Part shown: positions 10,196-18,900 of the stretch, piece after piece | Layout of the letters: every line of letters begins with the position of its first letter | How positions within the stretch are numbered: the first letter of the stretch is position 1 | Source of the DNA: Ignavibacteriales bacterium | GTDB taxonomy: Bacteria; Bacteroidota; Ignavibacteria; Ignavibacteriales; Ignavibacteriaceae | DNA: 64,000 nucleotides | Assembly: GCA_016707585.1 (NCBI GenBank) | Contig: JADJHL010000002.1 | Span: forward strand, 1 to 64,000 | Direction: 5' to 3' | The notes under the pieces: model-generated | What the model was told of the DNA's origin: nothing | The model's input: the letters and a program-made list of their open reading frames with translations, nothing else | The model's database searches: none | Translations under genes and position numbers: made by a program

Positions 10196-10879
10196 ATGGC
10201 AAATCAAAAATGGTATGAAAAGGCTACTGTCCAAGCTGCACTAGTAGCAATCGCTCCCTCAATTATTACAGCAATTATTGCAATCATTTCTATCGTGTTG
10301 ACTTATAAGGCTGCTAATACCCAAATTGAATTAAATAAAGATCAATACGAACGTGACAGTATTAATTCAGCACTTCAACTTGAATTAGTTCTCAAACAAA
10401 TTGAATTGGCGAACAGAAGTTTTTTAAATGATAGTGTTATCAGTCTCCAACAATTAAACATTACAAGAGAAAATTATAGATTATTAGAATCTGAAAGAAA
10501 TATTAAGAGATCTGCCGATTGGGGAAAGTTACGTAATACTATGTGGGCAATATTTGATTTAACAACTTCAGGTGCGCATGGATTTGTTGCTTTAGATAGC
10601 CTTTCTGAAAAAGAAAAGGAAAATAGAAGTAATAAAATTTTGATCCTGCTAAATTCTGAAATAGACAATCCTGTATTAATTGATAATAAAAAATGTCTAG
10701 GTTACTGGCGTAACGCAATATCAAAATCTAAAAACCTTAAAGACAAAGCACTAGCCAATCACTTTAAATTTTCTGAGCAAGTATCATCTTTAATGAATGA
10801 TGTAATTGTTGTATGGGCAGAATTAGTTTTAGACTCTAAAGAGGTATCTCCTACTGGCGGGAAACCGATAATAAAATAA
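10196..10879 (+). CDS. Single-span membrane protein of unknown function at the end of the RM operon
   Basis: The start is placed at ATG 10196, 14 bp after the hsdR stop. Upstream in-frame codons overlap hsdR and look like shadow coding. The 227-residue product has one hydrophobic helix near residues 14-36 (ALVAIAPSIITAIIAIISIV), then an extended charged helical region and a soluble C-terminal half. The context (end of a restriction operon) would suit a defence accessory protein. No known domain was recognised, and the role is not established. Confidence 0.65.
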   Translation: MANQKWYEKATVQAALVAIAPSIITAIIAIISIVLTYKAANTQIELNKDQYERDSINSALQLELVLKQIELANRSFLNDSVISLQQLNITRENYRLLESERNIKRSADWGKLRNTMWAIFDLTTSGAHGFVALDSLSEKEKENRSNKILILLNSEIDNPVLIDNKKCLGYWRNAISKSKNLKDKALANHFKFSEQVSSLMNDVIVVWAELVLDSKEVSPTGGKPIIK

Positions 10880-10995
10880 GGTATGAAATTTAAATAATCT
10901 AGTTCTAATTGAAATATTCAATTTTACCAGCTGGCTGGTCCAATTCTTTTCAGTGTCGCTTAAGTATCCAAATGAATAAACCTATTCTCATAAAA

Positions 10996-11059
10996 CCCAA
11001 TTCCTATACTACCAGCTTTCGGCAAAAACTAAAATTATGTAACTAAGTCAAGAATTGGG
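10996..11059. promoter_or_regulatory. Widely spaced inverted repeat upstream of the amidoligase operon
   Basis: CCCAATTC (10996-11003) and GAATTGGG (11052-11059) are perfect complements separated by 48 bp. They lie in the 221-bp gap between the membrane protein gene and the amidoligase start. This position suits an operator pair or promoter region. The ribosome binding site of the next gene is TTAGGAGTG just before 11101. No regulator can be assigned, although the operon itself encodes a ribbon-helix-helix protein. Confidence 0.35.
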
Positions 11060-11100
11060 GTATAAGAAGGATATACTAACAACTAATTAGGAGTGTTACT

Positions 11101-11808
11101 ATGTCCTTCACTATTGGTGCAGATCCTGAGTTGATCTGCCACAGAAACGGTCAGTTTGTTCCTGCTCATAATTTTTTCAAGAGTAATAGTTCATTTGGTT
11201 TAGATGGATGTGAATCAACTGCTGAGATTCGTCCAGGTCTTTCTGAATCCCCTGTTGATCTAACTTCAAAGATTTATCAAATCTTAGATTACGGTCACGA
11301 CAAAGCACCTGACCTTGAGTTCATATCAGGACACTACGTGAATGATTATTCAATAGGTGGTCACACACACTTTTCTATTGATCCACTTCCTGAGATTATA
11401 GATGGACTGGATATTGTTTTAGGTTCACTTAGCAACTGCATTGATGATAAAATGCAGAGACAGAAAAGAGAACGTTCTGGTTATGGTAAGAAAGGTGCAT
11501 ACAGAAGAAAATCTTACGGTTTTGAATATCGTACACCAGGAAGTTTTCTTCTATCACCTTCTGTTACACTCGTTCACTTCACGCTTGCAAAGCTTACTGT
11601 TGTCGGTGTCCTTGAAGACAAGGTAGATTTCAACGAATTAAAAAATCGTCAACATTCCTGTACATTTCTTAAATCACTCAAACATTCATTGCACACAATT
11701 CCGGATGATTGCAGAGAAGGCCTTAAAGAACTTGATACACTTCTAGGTAAAAGACTAAACTGGAATCAGGACATACTTCCAAACTGGGGATTAAGGAGGG
11801 CAGCATAA
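11101..11808 (+). CDS. Phage-type COOH-NH2 amidoligase (phiEco32-like, amidoligase type 2)
   Basis: The 235-residue protein matches the glutamine-synthetase/GCS-fold amidoligases described from phages such as phiEco32. Visible motifs are GADPE (6-10), GLDGCESTAEIRPG (33-46), GGHTHFSI (86-93) and EYRTPGSFL (142-150), with Glu, His and Arg residues placed for metal-ATP binding. Such enzymes join a carboxylate to an amine in an ATP-dependent reaction. Family literature predicts peptide or cell-surface modification, usually next to a class II glutamine amidotransferase, as here. It overlaps the following gene by 1 bp (TAATG). The substrate is unknown. Confidence 0.8.
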   Translation: MSFTIGADPELICHRNGQFVPAHNFFKSNSSFGLDGCESTAEIRPGLSESPVDLTSKIYQILDYGHDKAPDLEFISGHYVNDYSIGGHTHFSIDPLPEIIDGLDIVLGSLSNCIDDKMQRQKRERSGYGKKGAYRRKSYGFEYRTPGSFLLSPSVTLVHFTLAKLTVVGVLEDKVDFNELKNRQHSCTFLKSLKHSLHTIPDDCREGLKELDTLLGKRLNWNQDILPNWGLRRAA

Positions 11809-12407
11809 TGCACTGTCATAATTGTGAAGATGAACTCCGTGATGATCAGGTGCGTTGGGCATTTGAAGAACCATATTGTGAAGATTGTTTTGATAATATG
11901 TTCAATTACTGCTGCAGATGTGATGGAGTTATCTACAGAGAATCCGCTCACTATAACGATGAGGGAGATCCATATTGTTCAGATTGCTATGAAAGTAATT
12001 ATGATGACGATGCGCCCGACAATCCTGCTGTAAGCGATAGTGACAGAGAACTTGTTGTAAAACTTTCACGAAGCTGGCTGCAGGGAAAGATTGAAACAAG
12101 GCGACCTCTATTTATAAACGATAAAGATATTTTGCTCAGAACAATCAAAGACAAAGTTGGATTAGTTGATAATCCAATCTATGTATTTGGTTTAACCGAC
12201 AGAGATGAATATCAACTATCAGTAAGTGCTGATCTGTTTGATAAAGTTCAAACCTTCGTTCAGCTTAATGATCTAAAAGCAATTGTTGTATCCAGTCCTG
12301 GATGTAACAGACTTGGGATATCATTAACACTTCGTAAGAATAATCAGAAAGAAATAATTGAGCTGATTAAACAGATCACCACGGTAAGAGAACTGGTTCC
12401 CGCCTAA
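11808..12407 (+). CDS. Double zinc-finger (LIM-like) protein with unknown C-terminal domain
   Basis: Residues 1-60 carry four cysteine pairs: C3/C6, C24/C27, C35(36)/C38 and C57/C60. The spacing is that of a LIM-type double zinc finger. An acidic linker (residues ~62-80) follows, then a roughly 130-residue alpha/beta region that I do not recognise. Translational coupling to the amidoligase (1-bp overlap) implies the two act together, perhaps with this protein as an adaptor that presents the substrate. That is inference from gene order only. Confidence 0.7.
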   Translation: MHCHNCEDELRDDQVRWAFEEPYCEDCFDNMFNYCCRCDGVIYRESAHYNDEGDPYCSDCYESNYDDDAPDNPAVSDSDRELVVKLSRSWLQGKIETRRPLFINDKDILLRTIKDKVGLVDNPIYVFGLTDRDEYQLSVSADLFDKVQTFVQLNDLKAIVVSSPGCNRLGISLTLRKNNQKEIIELIKQITTVRELVPA

Positions 12408-12430
12408 TCATTAACAAGGAGTAAAATATA

Positions 12431-13324
12431 ATGTGTGGAATAATGGGCTGGTATAGCTTCGGCCATACTCTGCCCGATAAAGATAAAATAACAAATATGT
12501 TTTCATTGCTTGAAAGCCGTGGGCGTGATGCCAGCGGCATTTGTTTTATAAAAGATAATAATCTTATAGTTCACAAAGATGCAATGAAGTCTTCTGAATT
12601 TGTAAAGACTGATGACTGGAAAGAACTTGTACTTCCCTCTTCAATGATCCTACATACGAGAATGAAAACTCAGGGATCAGAGAAGAACAATGCAAACAAT
12701 CATCCTCTGTTCTCAAAGAATGGAATTGCAATTGTACACAATGGAATCATCTATAACGATAAAGAAATCTTTGGCAAGAAAGAACGTGATGCAGAGGTTG
12801 ATTCAGAATCAATACTTCATCTTCTTTCAATGAAAGTTAAGGGAGATAAAATTAAAAGACTCTTTGATAAAGTAGAAGGTTCTTTTGCAGTTGCTATGCT
12901 TGATAAATATTTCCCTGAAAGATTAGTTCTTATCAAAAAAGATAATCCAATTGATCTGTATTACGATTCAAAGGATGATATTCTTTATTTCTGCAGTGAA
13001 CGAGAAATTATGCAGGAAGCATTATCAATAGAAAAAACAACTGTTCGTGGATTTAATCTGGGAGAAAAAGATTTTCATTTCTATGAGATGCATAACAACT
13101 ATGCTCTATTTATAAACAGTGAAGGAGTAGAGTCATATCAGAAATATTATCCATCAAAGAGTAAATGGTTTGATAGAAGATATCACTATTCAAATACACC
13201 GGAAGAAATGATAATTGAATGTCCCTGGTGTTTTTCTCAGACAACCTACTATGATGGTAAATTATTTAACAAGTGCGAGGTTTGTGGTATGGGAATCAAT
13301 GAAGAGGATTTATATGTCATATAG
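12431..13324 (+). CDS. Class II glutamine amidotransferase with C-terminal zinc ribbon
   Basis: Ntn-type glutaminase domain: catalytic Cys2 (MCGIMGW), RGRDASG (30-36), HTR (75-77), NNHP (89-92), HNG (103-105) and a DSE motif further on, as in the PurF/GlmS glutaminase family. It would release ammonia from glutamine for a partner synthetase. There is no synthetase domain. Instead the C-terminus has a zinc ribbon (C264, C267, C282, C285). The strong site AACAAGGAG lies before the ATG. The amidoligase two genes upstream is the obvious ammonia acceptor partner. The missing synthetase domain and the added zinc ribbon set it apart from housekeeping family members. Confidence 0.88.
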   Translation: MCGIMGWYSFGHTLPDKDKITNMFSLLESRGRDASGICFIKDNNLIVHKDAMKSSEFVKTDDWKELVLPSSMILHTRMKTQGSEKNNANNHPLFSKNGIAIVHNGIIYNDKEIFGKKERDAEVDSESILHLLSMKVKGDKIKRLFDKVEGSFAVAMLDKYFPERLVLIKKDNPIDLYYDSKDDILYFCSEREIMQEALSIEKTTVRGFNLGEKDFHFYEMHNNYALFINSEGVESYQKYYPSKSKWFDRRYHYSNTPEEMIIECPWCFSQTTYYDGKLFNKCEVCGMGINEEDLYVI

Positions 13325-13481
13325 TCCACAAATAAAAGGTGATCTTGTAAGAAGATTGTATCAGCTAAAGCAAAAAGAAAAGCGACCGATGACAAGACTG
13401 GTAAACGAAGCTGTAACAGAATACTTAGAAAAGAAGGAGAAAGAAGATGGCAAAGAAAGATTTATTCGGAATGATAGCTGA
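13314..13481 (+). CDS. Small ribbon-helix-helix protein
   Basis: ATG 13314 overlaps the end of the amidotransferase gene by 11 bp. The 55-residue product has the CopG/Arc-like pattern SPQIKGDLVRRLYQLKQKEK followed by a second helix (MTRLVNEAVTEYLEK). Such proteins bind DNA as dimers and often repress their own operon, so this could regulate the amidoligase cluster. A stand-alone antitoxin is the alternative, but no toxin gene follows. Confidence 0.7.
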   Translation: MSYSPQIKGDLVRRLYQLKQKEKRPMTRLVNEAVTEYLEKKEKEDGKERFIRNDS

Positions 13482-13561
13482 GCTAATCGAAAAAATTTTA
13501 AGAGAAATCTTTGGAGGTAAGAAATGAAAGGATGGATCGCCTTAGCTTTTATTGTAGCTGA
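13448..13561 (+). CDS. Possible 37-residue peptide
   Basis: ATG 13448 follows a strong ribosome binding site (AGAAGGAGAAAG). The peptide starts MAKKDLFGMIAELIEKIL, an amphipathic helix, but it overlaps both the preceding ribbon-helix-helix gene and the next small ORF. The overlap with 13524 is unusually long, so the true end may be altered by an indel. Confidence 0.3.
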
Positions 13562-13601
13562 AGCAATAATCAGGATAATTGTCTGGAAGGATGATAAATG
13601 A
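13524..13601 (+). CDS. 25-residue single-span membrane peptide
   Basis: A very strong ribosome binding site (GGAGGTAA) precedes ATG 13524. The peptide is mostly one hydrophobic helix (WIALAFIVAEAIIRIIVW) with a charged end. Its TGA overlaps the Gp157 start by 4 bp (ATGA), which supports translation. Function is unknown; tiny membrane peptides are common in phage operons. Confidence 0.55.
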   Translation: MKGWIALAFIVAEAIIRIIVWKDDK

Positions 13602-14149
13602 ACTTTCTTGATGAACTATTGCAGGAAGCCGAGATAAAAGAAGAGGAGCAGACTGAAGCCTACTTTGATCTGCTCTTGCTTCAGATAAAGCAACTTACAA
13701 AACAGATTGAATACAACTTCTCACAGAGCGAGAAAGAATGTTCTATGATTAACAGTTTTGTTCTTCATAAGAACGCACAGTTACAGGAAAAGATCAGATG
13801 GTTAGAGATTAAGCTTGAAGCTTTTATTAAAGAAAAGAAAGAGAAGACAATTGCTCTTCCTAACGGAACACTTAAGATGCATAAAAAACCGGATAAAGTT
13901 GAAATTGAAAATCTTGATTTATTCTTAAAGAAAGCAAAGCCAGAGATGCTTACTGTTGTTCCTGAAAGTTATAAACCGGATATGAACAAGATCAAGAATT
14001 ACATCAAATCAAAACCTGTTCCACCGGGTATAAAAATAACTGAGGGCAAAGAAGAGTTTAGTTACAAATTAAATGGAGTAGAAGATGGCAGAGCGAAAGA
14101 AACTGGAATTGGAGTTGAACAAAACTCTGAGCTTAGAGCTGTTGTTTGA
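13598..14149 (+). CDS. Siphovirus Gp157-like protein
   Basis: The 183-residue protein has the layout of the phage Gp157 family: a short N-terminal helix (FLDELLQEAEIKEE), a coiled-coil region (residues ~25-85), then TIALPNGTLKMHKKPDKVEIEN and a charged C-terminal part. Gp157 proteins occur in phage and plasmid DNA-metabolism operons next to recombination or single-strand-binding genes; in Streptococcus thermophilus one was linked to phage resistance. It is translationally coupled to the preceding peptide. It overlaps the next gene by 65 bp, so its last ~20 residues may be out of frame. Confidence 0.75.
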   Translation: MNFLDELLQEAEIKEEEQTEAYFDLLLLQIKQLTKQIEYNFSQSEKECSMINSFVLHKNAQLQEKIRWLEIKLEAFIKEKKEKTIALPNGTLKMHKKPDKVEIENLDLFLKKAKPEMLTVVPESYKPDMNKIKNYIKSKPVPPGIKITEGKEEFSYKLNGVEDGRAKETGIGVEQNSELRAVV

Positions 14150-14548
14150 TGAACCAATGGTTGGTCAGAGTCGATATGGTGATTATTTCTTGTATGCAGT
14201 TAAGAATGGAACAGACACTGAATATTCATTCTTTGCACCGGCTGAAGTTAATGAACAAATTAAAACCTTAAGAAAAGGTGAACGATTTGAAATCACAAAG
14301 TTGCTGAGCAGAAAGGAACTAAGATTGTTACTAGTTATGATGTTAAAGTACAAAAGAAGAATCTTGAAAGTCCTATAAATGAAATAAACAAAAACAGTAA
14401 CGATAATTTCTATGATCTGATGTTAACCTCCTGCAGAGATGCAGTTAAAATTCAGAATGAACTTGGCGGGTTGATGGATGCAAAATCTCTTGCTGTTACT
14501 TTGTTTATTGCGAGAAGTAAAATAAATCAAAATGGTTATGCCGGTTAA
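14085..14548 (+). CDS. Predicted OB-fold/ssDNA-binding-like phage protein, frameshifted as read
   Basis: ATG 14085 follows GGAGTAGAAG. The N-terminal ~75 residues (LLFDEPMVGQSRYGDYFLYAV...YSFFAP...GERFEIT) look like a compact beta-barrel of the type seen beside Gp157 in phages. The frame breaks near 14300. One added base restores FAEQKGTKIVTSYDVKVQKKN and a helical C-terminal domain (YDLMLTSCRDAVKIQNELGG, then LFIARSK), ending at TAA 14546-14548 inside the terminator stem. The restored length is about 154 residues. Single-strand DNA binding is inferred from fold pattern and neighbours, not shown. Confidence 0.6.
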
Positions 14549-14565
14549 ATAACCGGCATTTTTTA
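14538..14565 (+). terminator. Intrinsic terminator of the amidoligase-Gp157 operon
   Basis: Perfect 9-bp arms ATGCCGGTT (14538-14546) and AACCGGCAT (14551-14559) with a 4-nt loop, followed by a T6 tract. The stop codon of the preceding gene lies in the stem. Confidence 0.9.
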
Positions 14566-14580
14566 TTAGTAGAGAATGAT

Positions 14581-15390
14581 ATGAAAGAAATGTATGGTTT
14601 TAATTATCAGCAGTATGGAAATTGCGGACAGTTTGCTCTGTTAAATGCATTGCTGCTTTTAGGTATTCCGGTTACAAACAAACAAGCACACATAAAAACA
14701 GGAATCACGATTACTAAATCAACTATTAGCGGGACAGATTCTAAAAACATTGTAAAAGGACTAAAATGTTTTAATTGTAAAGCAATAAAATTTCAGAGTG
14801 ATAGTGAATCAGATACGAAGAAGAGCATTGATGATTTCCTGAGCAAAAATATACCGCTAATAATTGGCTGCGAAAACTATGATCACTGGGCTGTGTTAGC
14901 AGGTAAGAAGGATAATAAATACTATTGGTTGGATTCAGCAGATGAAGATATTATTGGATTGTCATACTGGGATGAGATTGAAGACTGGATTAAATATGAA
15001 GATGAAGATGATTACAAATATTTCTTTATAGCTGTTAAGCCAAAGGAATCAGGTTATTCAATTTCAAATCTTAATGAGCTATATAAAATCAGTTACAAGA
15101 ATGAGGATTTGTTTTTTACCTGTGGTGAAAAGCTGAATGACTTGCTAGAGATATTTGAATGTGATTGTAGAGCAAATTACTCTGTTGCAAAATTGCTCAA
15201 CCAGTATAAAGAAACAATTATAGATGGCATTTGCAGATTATATTATTATGCAGATAGAACTGAGATAGAAAAGTTATTCAACGATTATTTAGCTATTGCT
15301 GAGTTGTATAATTTAAAAGTTGATAAAGAAATTAGAGTTCAGGCTTTAATTGAGTTTACAATTTTATTAACATTATGTTTATTTGAGTAA
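14581..15390 (+). CDS. C39-like (papain-fold) cysteine peptidase
   Basis: The 269-residue protein opens with a peptidase C39-like active site: QQYGNCGQFALLNALLLLG (oxyanion Gln and catalytic Cys), then DHWAVLAG with the His near residue 103, then YWLDSADE with the Asp. C39 domains cut at double-Gly leader peptides, but stand-alone members also process isopeptide or amide bonds. The remaining ~120 residues are helical and unrecognised. It lies 22 bp after the operon terminator and may have its own transcript. A peptidase beside an amidoligase could reverse or mature the same modification; this is inference. Confidence 0.7.
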   Translation: MKEMYGFNYQQYGNCGQFALLNALLLLGIPVTNKQAHIKTGITITKSTISGTDSKNIVKGLKCFNCKAIKFQSDSESDTKKSIDDFLSKNIPLIIGCENYDHWAVLAGKKDNKYYWLDSADEDIIGLSYWDEIEDWIKYEDEDDYKYFFIAVKPKESGYSISNLNELYKISYKNEDLFFTCGEKLNDLLEIFECDCRANYSVAKLLNQYKETIIDGICRLYYYADRTEIEKLFNDYLAIAELYNLKVDKEIRVQALIEFTILLTLCLFE

Positions 15391-15404
15391 GGAGCGCAAG
15401 CTCC
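15391..15404 (+). terminator. Short hairpin with GCAA tetraloop after the C39-like gene
   Basis: GGAGC and GCTCC flank a GCAA loop directly after the TAA stop. The downstream tract is only moderately T-rich, so termination efficiency is uncertain. Confidence 0.5.
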
Positions 15405-15875
15405 ATTACTCATTTTATTGTTCTACATTAAACCGCTAATAAGGTCTTTCAAAAAAATATAAAAAAAATTTTACAAACAATTTTGCTTCCCGATAGTACT
15501 ATGTTTTAATAGGATGGATTCTGGTCGCTTCTGATTAGGAACCAGCAATGGCGGGGCGGGCCCTAGATGGGACCCACCGCAAAGAATAAACCGGATGGTG
15601 ATTATAAAATGTGGTTTAATCTTTCTTAATAAAAATTTTATAAACCCGATTTTCTAGTGGGTATAAGACTACCACAAAACATCTTAGTGGAGATTATAAT
15701 TGACAGGGGTTTAAGGGACCCTACCACCCTTTTGGAGAGATAAGGTTTGAACTTATTTTTTAGATTGCTCCAATAAATAGTTAAGTCCATTCTCAATGAT
15801 CTCGTGAAAGAGCATTATCCTACCCCCAAGTCTTAATTTCTTTCATCTCATTTGCATTATAATTTTTAATAACAA
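15405..15875. other. Non-coding stretch with an unexplained GC-rich structured block
   Basis: About 470 bp without an ORF. Most is AT-rich, but 15548-15590 is strongly GC-rich: GCGGGGCGGG, then CCC, then GGGACCCACCGC, able to fold back with GCGG/CCGC outer arms. A second G/C-rich block with GGGACCCTACCACCC lies at 15716-15730. A 12-bp palindrome-containing motif GATAGTACTATG (15492-15503) recurs with one change at 21930. No known RNA class was recognised on either strand. Confidence 0.4.
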
Positions 15876-15896
15876 CCTACTGCAAGAAACAGTAGG
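15876..15896 (-). terminator. Terminator of the czc operon
   Basis: CCTACTG (15876-15882) and CAGTAGG (15890-15896) form a 7-bp stem 20 bp past the czcA stop. On the minus strand it is followed by TTGTTATT. Confidence 0.7.
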
Positions 15897-15916
15897 CCGA
15901 AAATCACTCTTTACAT

Positions 15917-18900
15917 TTATGCTCCAACATTTCTCTTTTCAAACCAGCTATAGACTGATGGTATGATTAACAATGTGAGAAGAGTTGAAGTTATCAATCC
16001 ACCAACCACTACCGTAGCAAGTGGTTTTTGTATTTCAGAGCCAGTCCCTGTTGCAAATAGCATTGGTATTAAACTAAATATTGCTATGGATGCGGTCATC
16101 AGCACAGGACGAAATCTATCCAAGCTCCCTTTAATTATGGCATCTCGTAGTTCAACACCTTCTTCACGCAATTGCGAAATTCTGGAAACAAGCACAAGAC
16201 CATTTAATACAGCAACACCAAAAAGCACAATAAATCCAACGGATGCAGGAACGGATAAATATAATCCTGAAATGTACAGTGATATAATTCCACCTATAAG
16301 TGCAAATGGTAAATTTGAAATTACAAGCAGAGCCAATCTTATTGACTTAAATGTTACAAATAACAAAAGTAAGATTAACCCTATAACGACCGGTCCAATT
16401 ATCATCAGCCTATTCATTGCTCTTTGTTGGTTTTCAAACTGTCCACCCCACGTTAAATAATATCCTGCAGGAAGTTGAATATTATTTTTTATTTTTTGTT
16501 TTGCCTCTTCTACAAAGCTTCCAATATCTCTACCACTTATATTCATTTCAATACCTATTCTGCGTATGCCGTCTTCACGGCTGATTTGAACAGGTCCCTC
16601 GATCATTTCTACATCAGCTAATTGCCCAAGTGGTATGTTTGCACCATTACTTGTTGGAATAAGAATATTTTCAATCGTTTCTATCGAGTTTCTTTTTTCT
16701 TCAGGCAATCGTACGGTTATATCAAAGCTTCTATTTTCTTCATAAAGTTTCGACGCAGATTTTCCTGCAATTGCAATTTCTATAACATTCTGAACTTCCC
16801 TTATATTCAATCCATATCTTGCGATTTCTGATCTGTTAATGTTAACTGTTAAATAAGGCTGACCGCTTACTTTTTCTGTCATCAGATCTGTTACTCCTTC
16901 AATTGTACTGAGAGTTTTTGCTATTTCATCCGATTGTTTTTTAAGTACTTCAATATCATCACCAAAAAGTTTTATAATTAACTGCGCTCGTGTACCCGCT
17001 ACAATTTCATCTATCCTGCACTGTATCGGTTGACTAAATCCAAATCCAATTCCTGGTATTGATTCCAGTTCTTCCCTCATCTCATTTGTTAATTCATCTC
17101 TCGTAATATCACGCTTCCACTCACTTCTTGGTTTTAGAACACCAACGTAACCGGTTTTATCAACGCCTCTTGTATCAAGGGCAATACCTGTTTGACCCGT
17201 TCTTGAAACTATTATTTCAAGTTCATCAAATTTTTTCATCTTTTGTGCTGCAAGCTGATTGACTTCCATTGCTTTAGACAAAGACACTCCTGGAAGCAGA
17301 GCAACATCCATATCAAATGCACCTTCATCCATAATAGGTATAAACTCAGAACCAAGTTTTGTAGATAGAAATAGAGCAATCACCAAAAATATTCCAGCGA
17401 TTCCTAATACAGTAAATTTTTTCTTCATCGAATATTCAAGAATGGGCTGATATAAATTTTTTGCATACTTAATGATTATACTTTCTTTTTCCGGCTGTGA
17501 CTTTAGAAACATCGAGCATAAAACCGGTATCACAAATATTGAAAGCATCATTGAAGAAAGCAGTGCGATTGCAACTGTCTTTGCAAGTGGTCCAAACATT
17601 TTTCCTTCAATACCTTCTAATGATAGTATTGGAATAAATGTTAATGCGATTATCAATTCTCCAAAGATGCTTGGTTTTCTTACTTCCAAAACTGCTTTTA
17701 GTACTGTTAATAGTTTTGGTTTATTAGTGCTTTCCTCACTCAAATGCCTTTGTACATTTTCAACCTGAATTATCGTTGCGTCGATTATCATTCCTATTGA
17801 TATTGCAAGTCCTCCAAGTGACATAAGATTGGCACTTAATCCAACGATTTTCATAACAATAAAAGTTATTAGCAGCGAAAGTGGCAGTGCAATTAAAACA
17901 ACAAAGCTACCTCTAAAACTTCTTAGCAATAAATAAAGTACTATAAGTACCAAAACGGCTCCCTCAATCAATGCTTTGTTTACAGTACTAACACTTGAGT
18001 TTACAATATCACTTCTGTCATAGTACGGCACTAATTTTATTCCATCCGGAAGTACATTATTAGAATTGATTTCATCAACTTTATTTTTTACTCTATCAAC
18101 CACATCTCGGCTGTTTTCACCCCTGAGCATCATAACTATACCACCAACACACTCATCCTTTCCATCAATCATTGCGGCACCCATTCTTACAGCTTCACCA
18201 ACTTTTATTTTTGCTGCATCCTTTAGAAATACTGGTGTGCCATCATATGATTTCAGAACTATATTTTCGATGTCTGAAATATCTTTAATTAGTCCAACAC
18301 CTCGCACAATGTACTGATCCGCATTCTTCTCAAGTATATTGCCACCGACATTCTGGTTATTGTTTTCTATTGCAGTAAAGATTTGCTCAGTCGTCAGGTT
18401 ATATTTTATTAAAGCATCAGGAAATAATATTACCTGGTATTGCTTAAAGTAACCGCCAAATGAATTTATTTCATTTACTCCCGCCACACTTTTTAACTGC
18501 GGTGTTACAATCCATTCCTGGATGGTTCTAAGATTTGACAGATAAGATATTTTTTCCAGAGAATCCGCAGGTACATTTCCTTCAAGAGTATATTGATATA
18601 TTTCACCCATTACAGTGGCAATAGGTCCCATTTCAATTTCAACACCTTCAGGCACACTTTCTTTAGCTTCTGCCAATCGTTCAAATACAAGTTGTCTTGC
18701 AAAGTATATATCAACATCATCCTTAAATATTATTGTTACTATGGATAGCCCGAACTTTGTTACAGAACGCATTTGTTCTACATCCGGCAATCCTCGCATT
18801 GATGTTTCGATTGGATAAGTTACGTTTCTTTCTATTTCTATTGCCGATAGTCCATCTGCGTGACTGACAATTTCAACCTGGATATTTGTAACATCAGGAA

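Noticed and set aside
15963..18818. Several plus-strand frames of 60-165 codons inside czcA
   Set aside because: They are antisense shadows of a full-length RND transporter gene.
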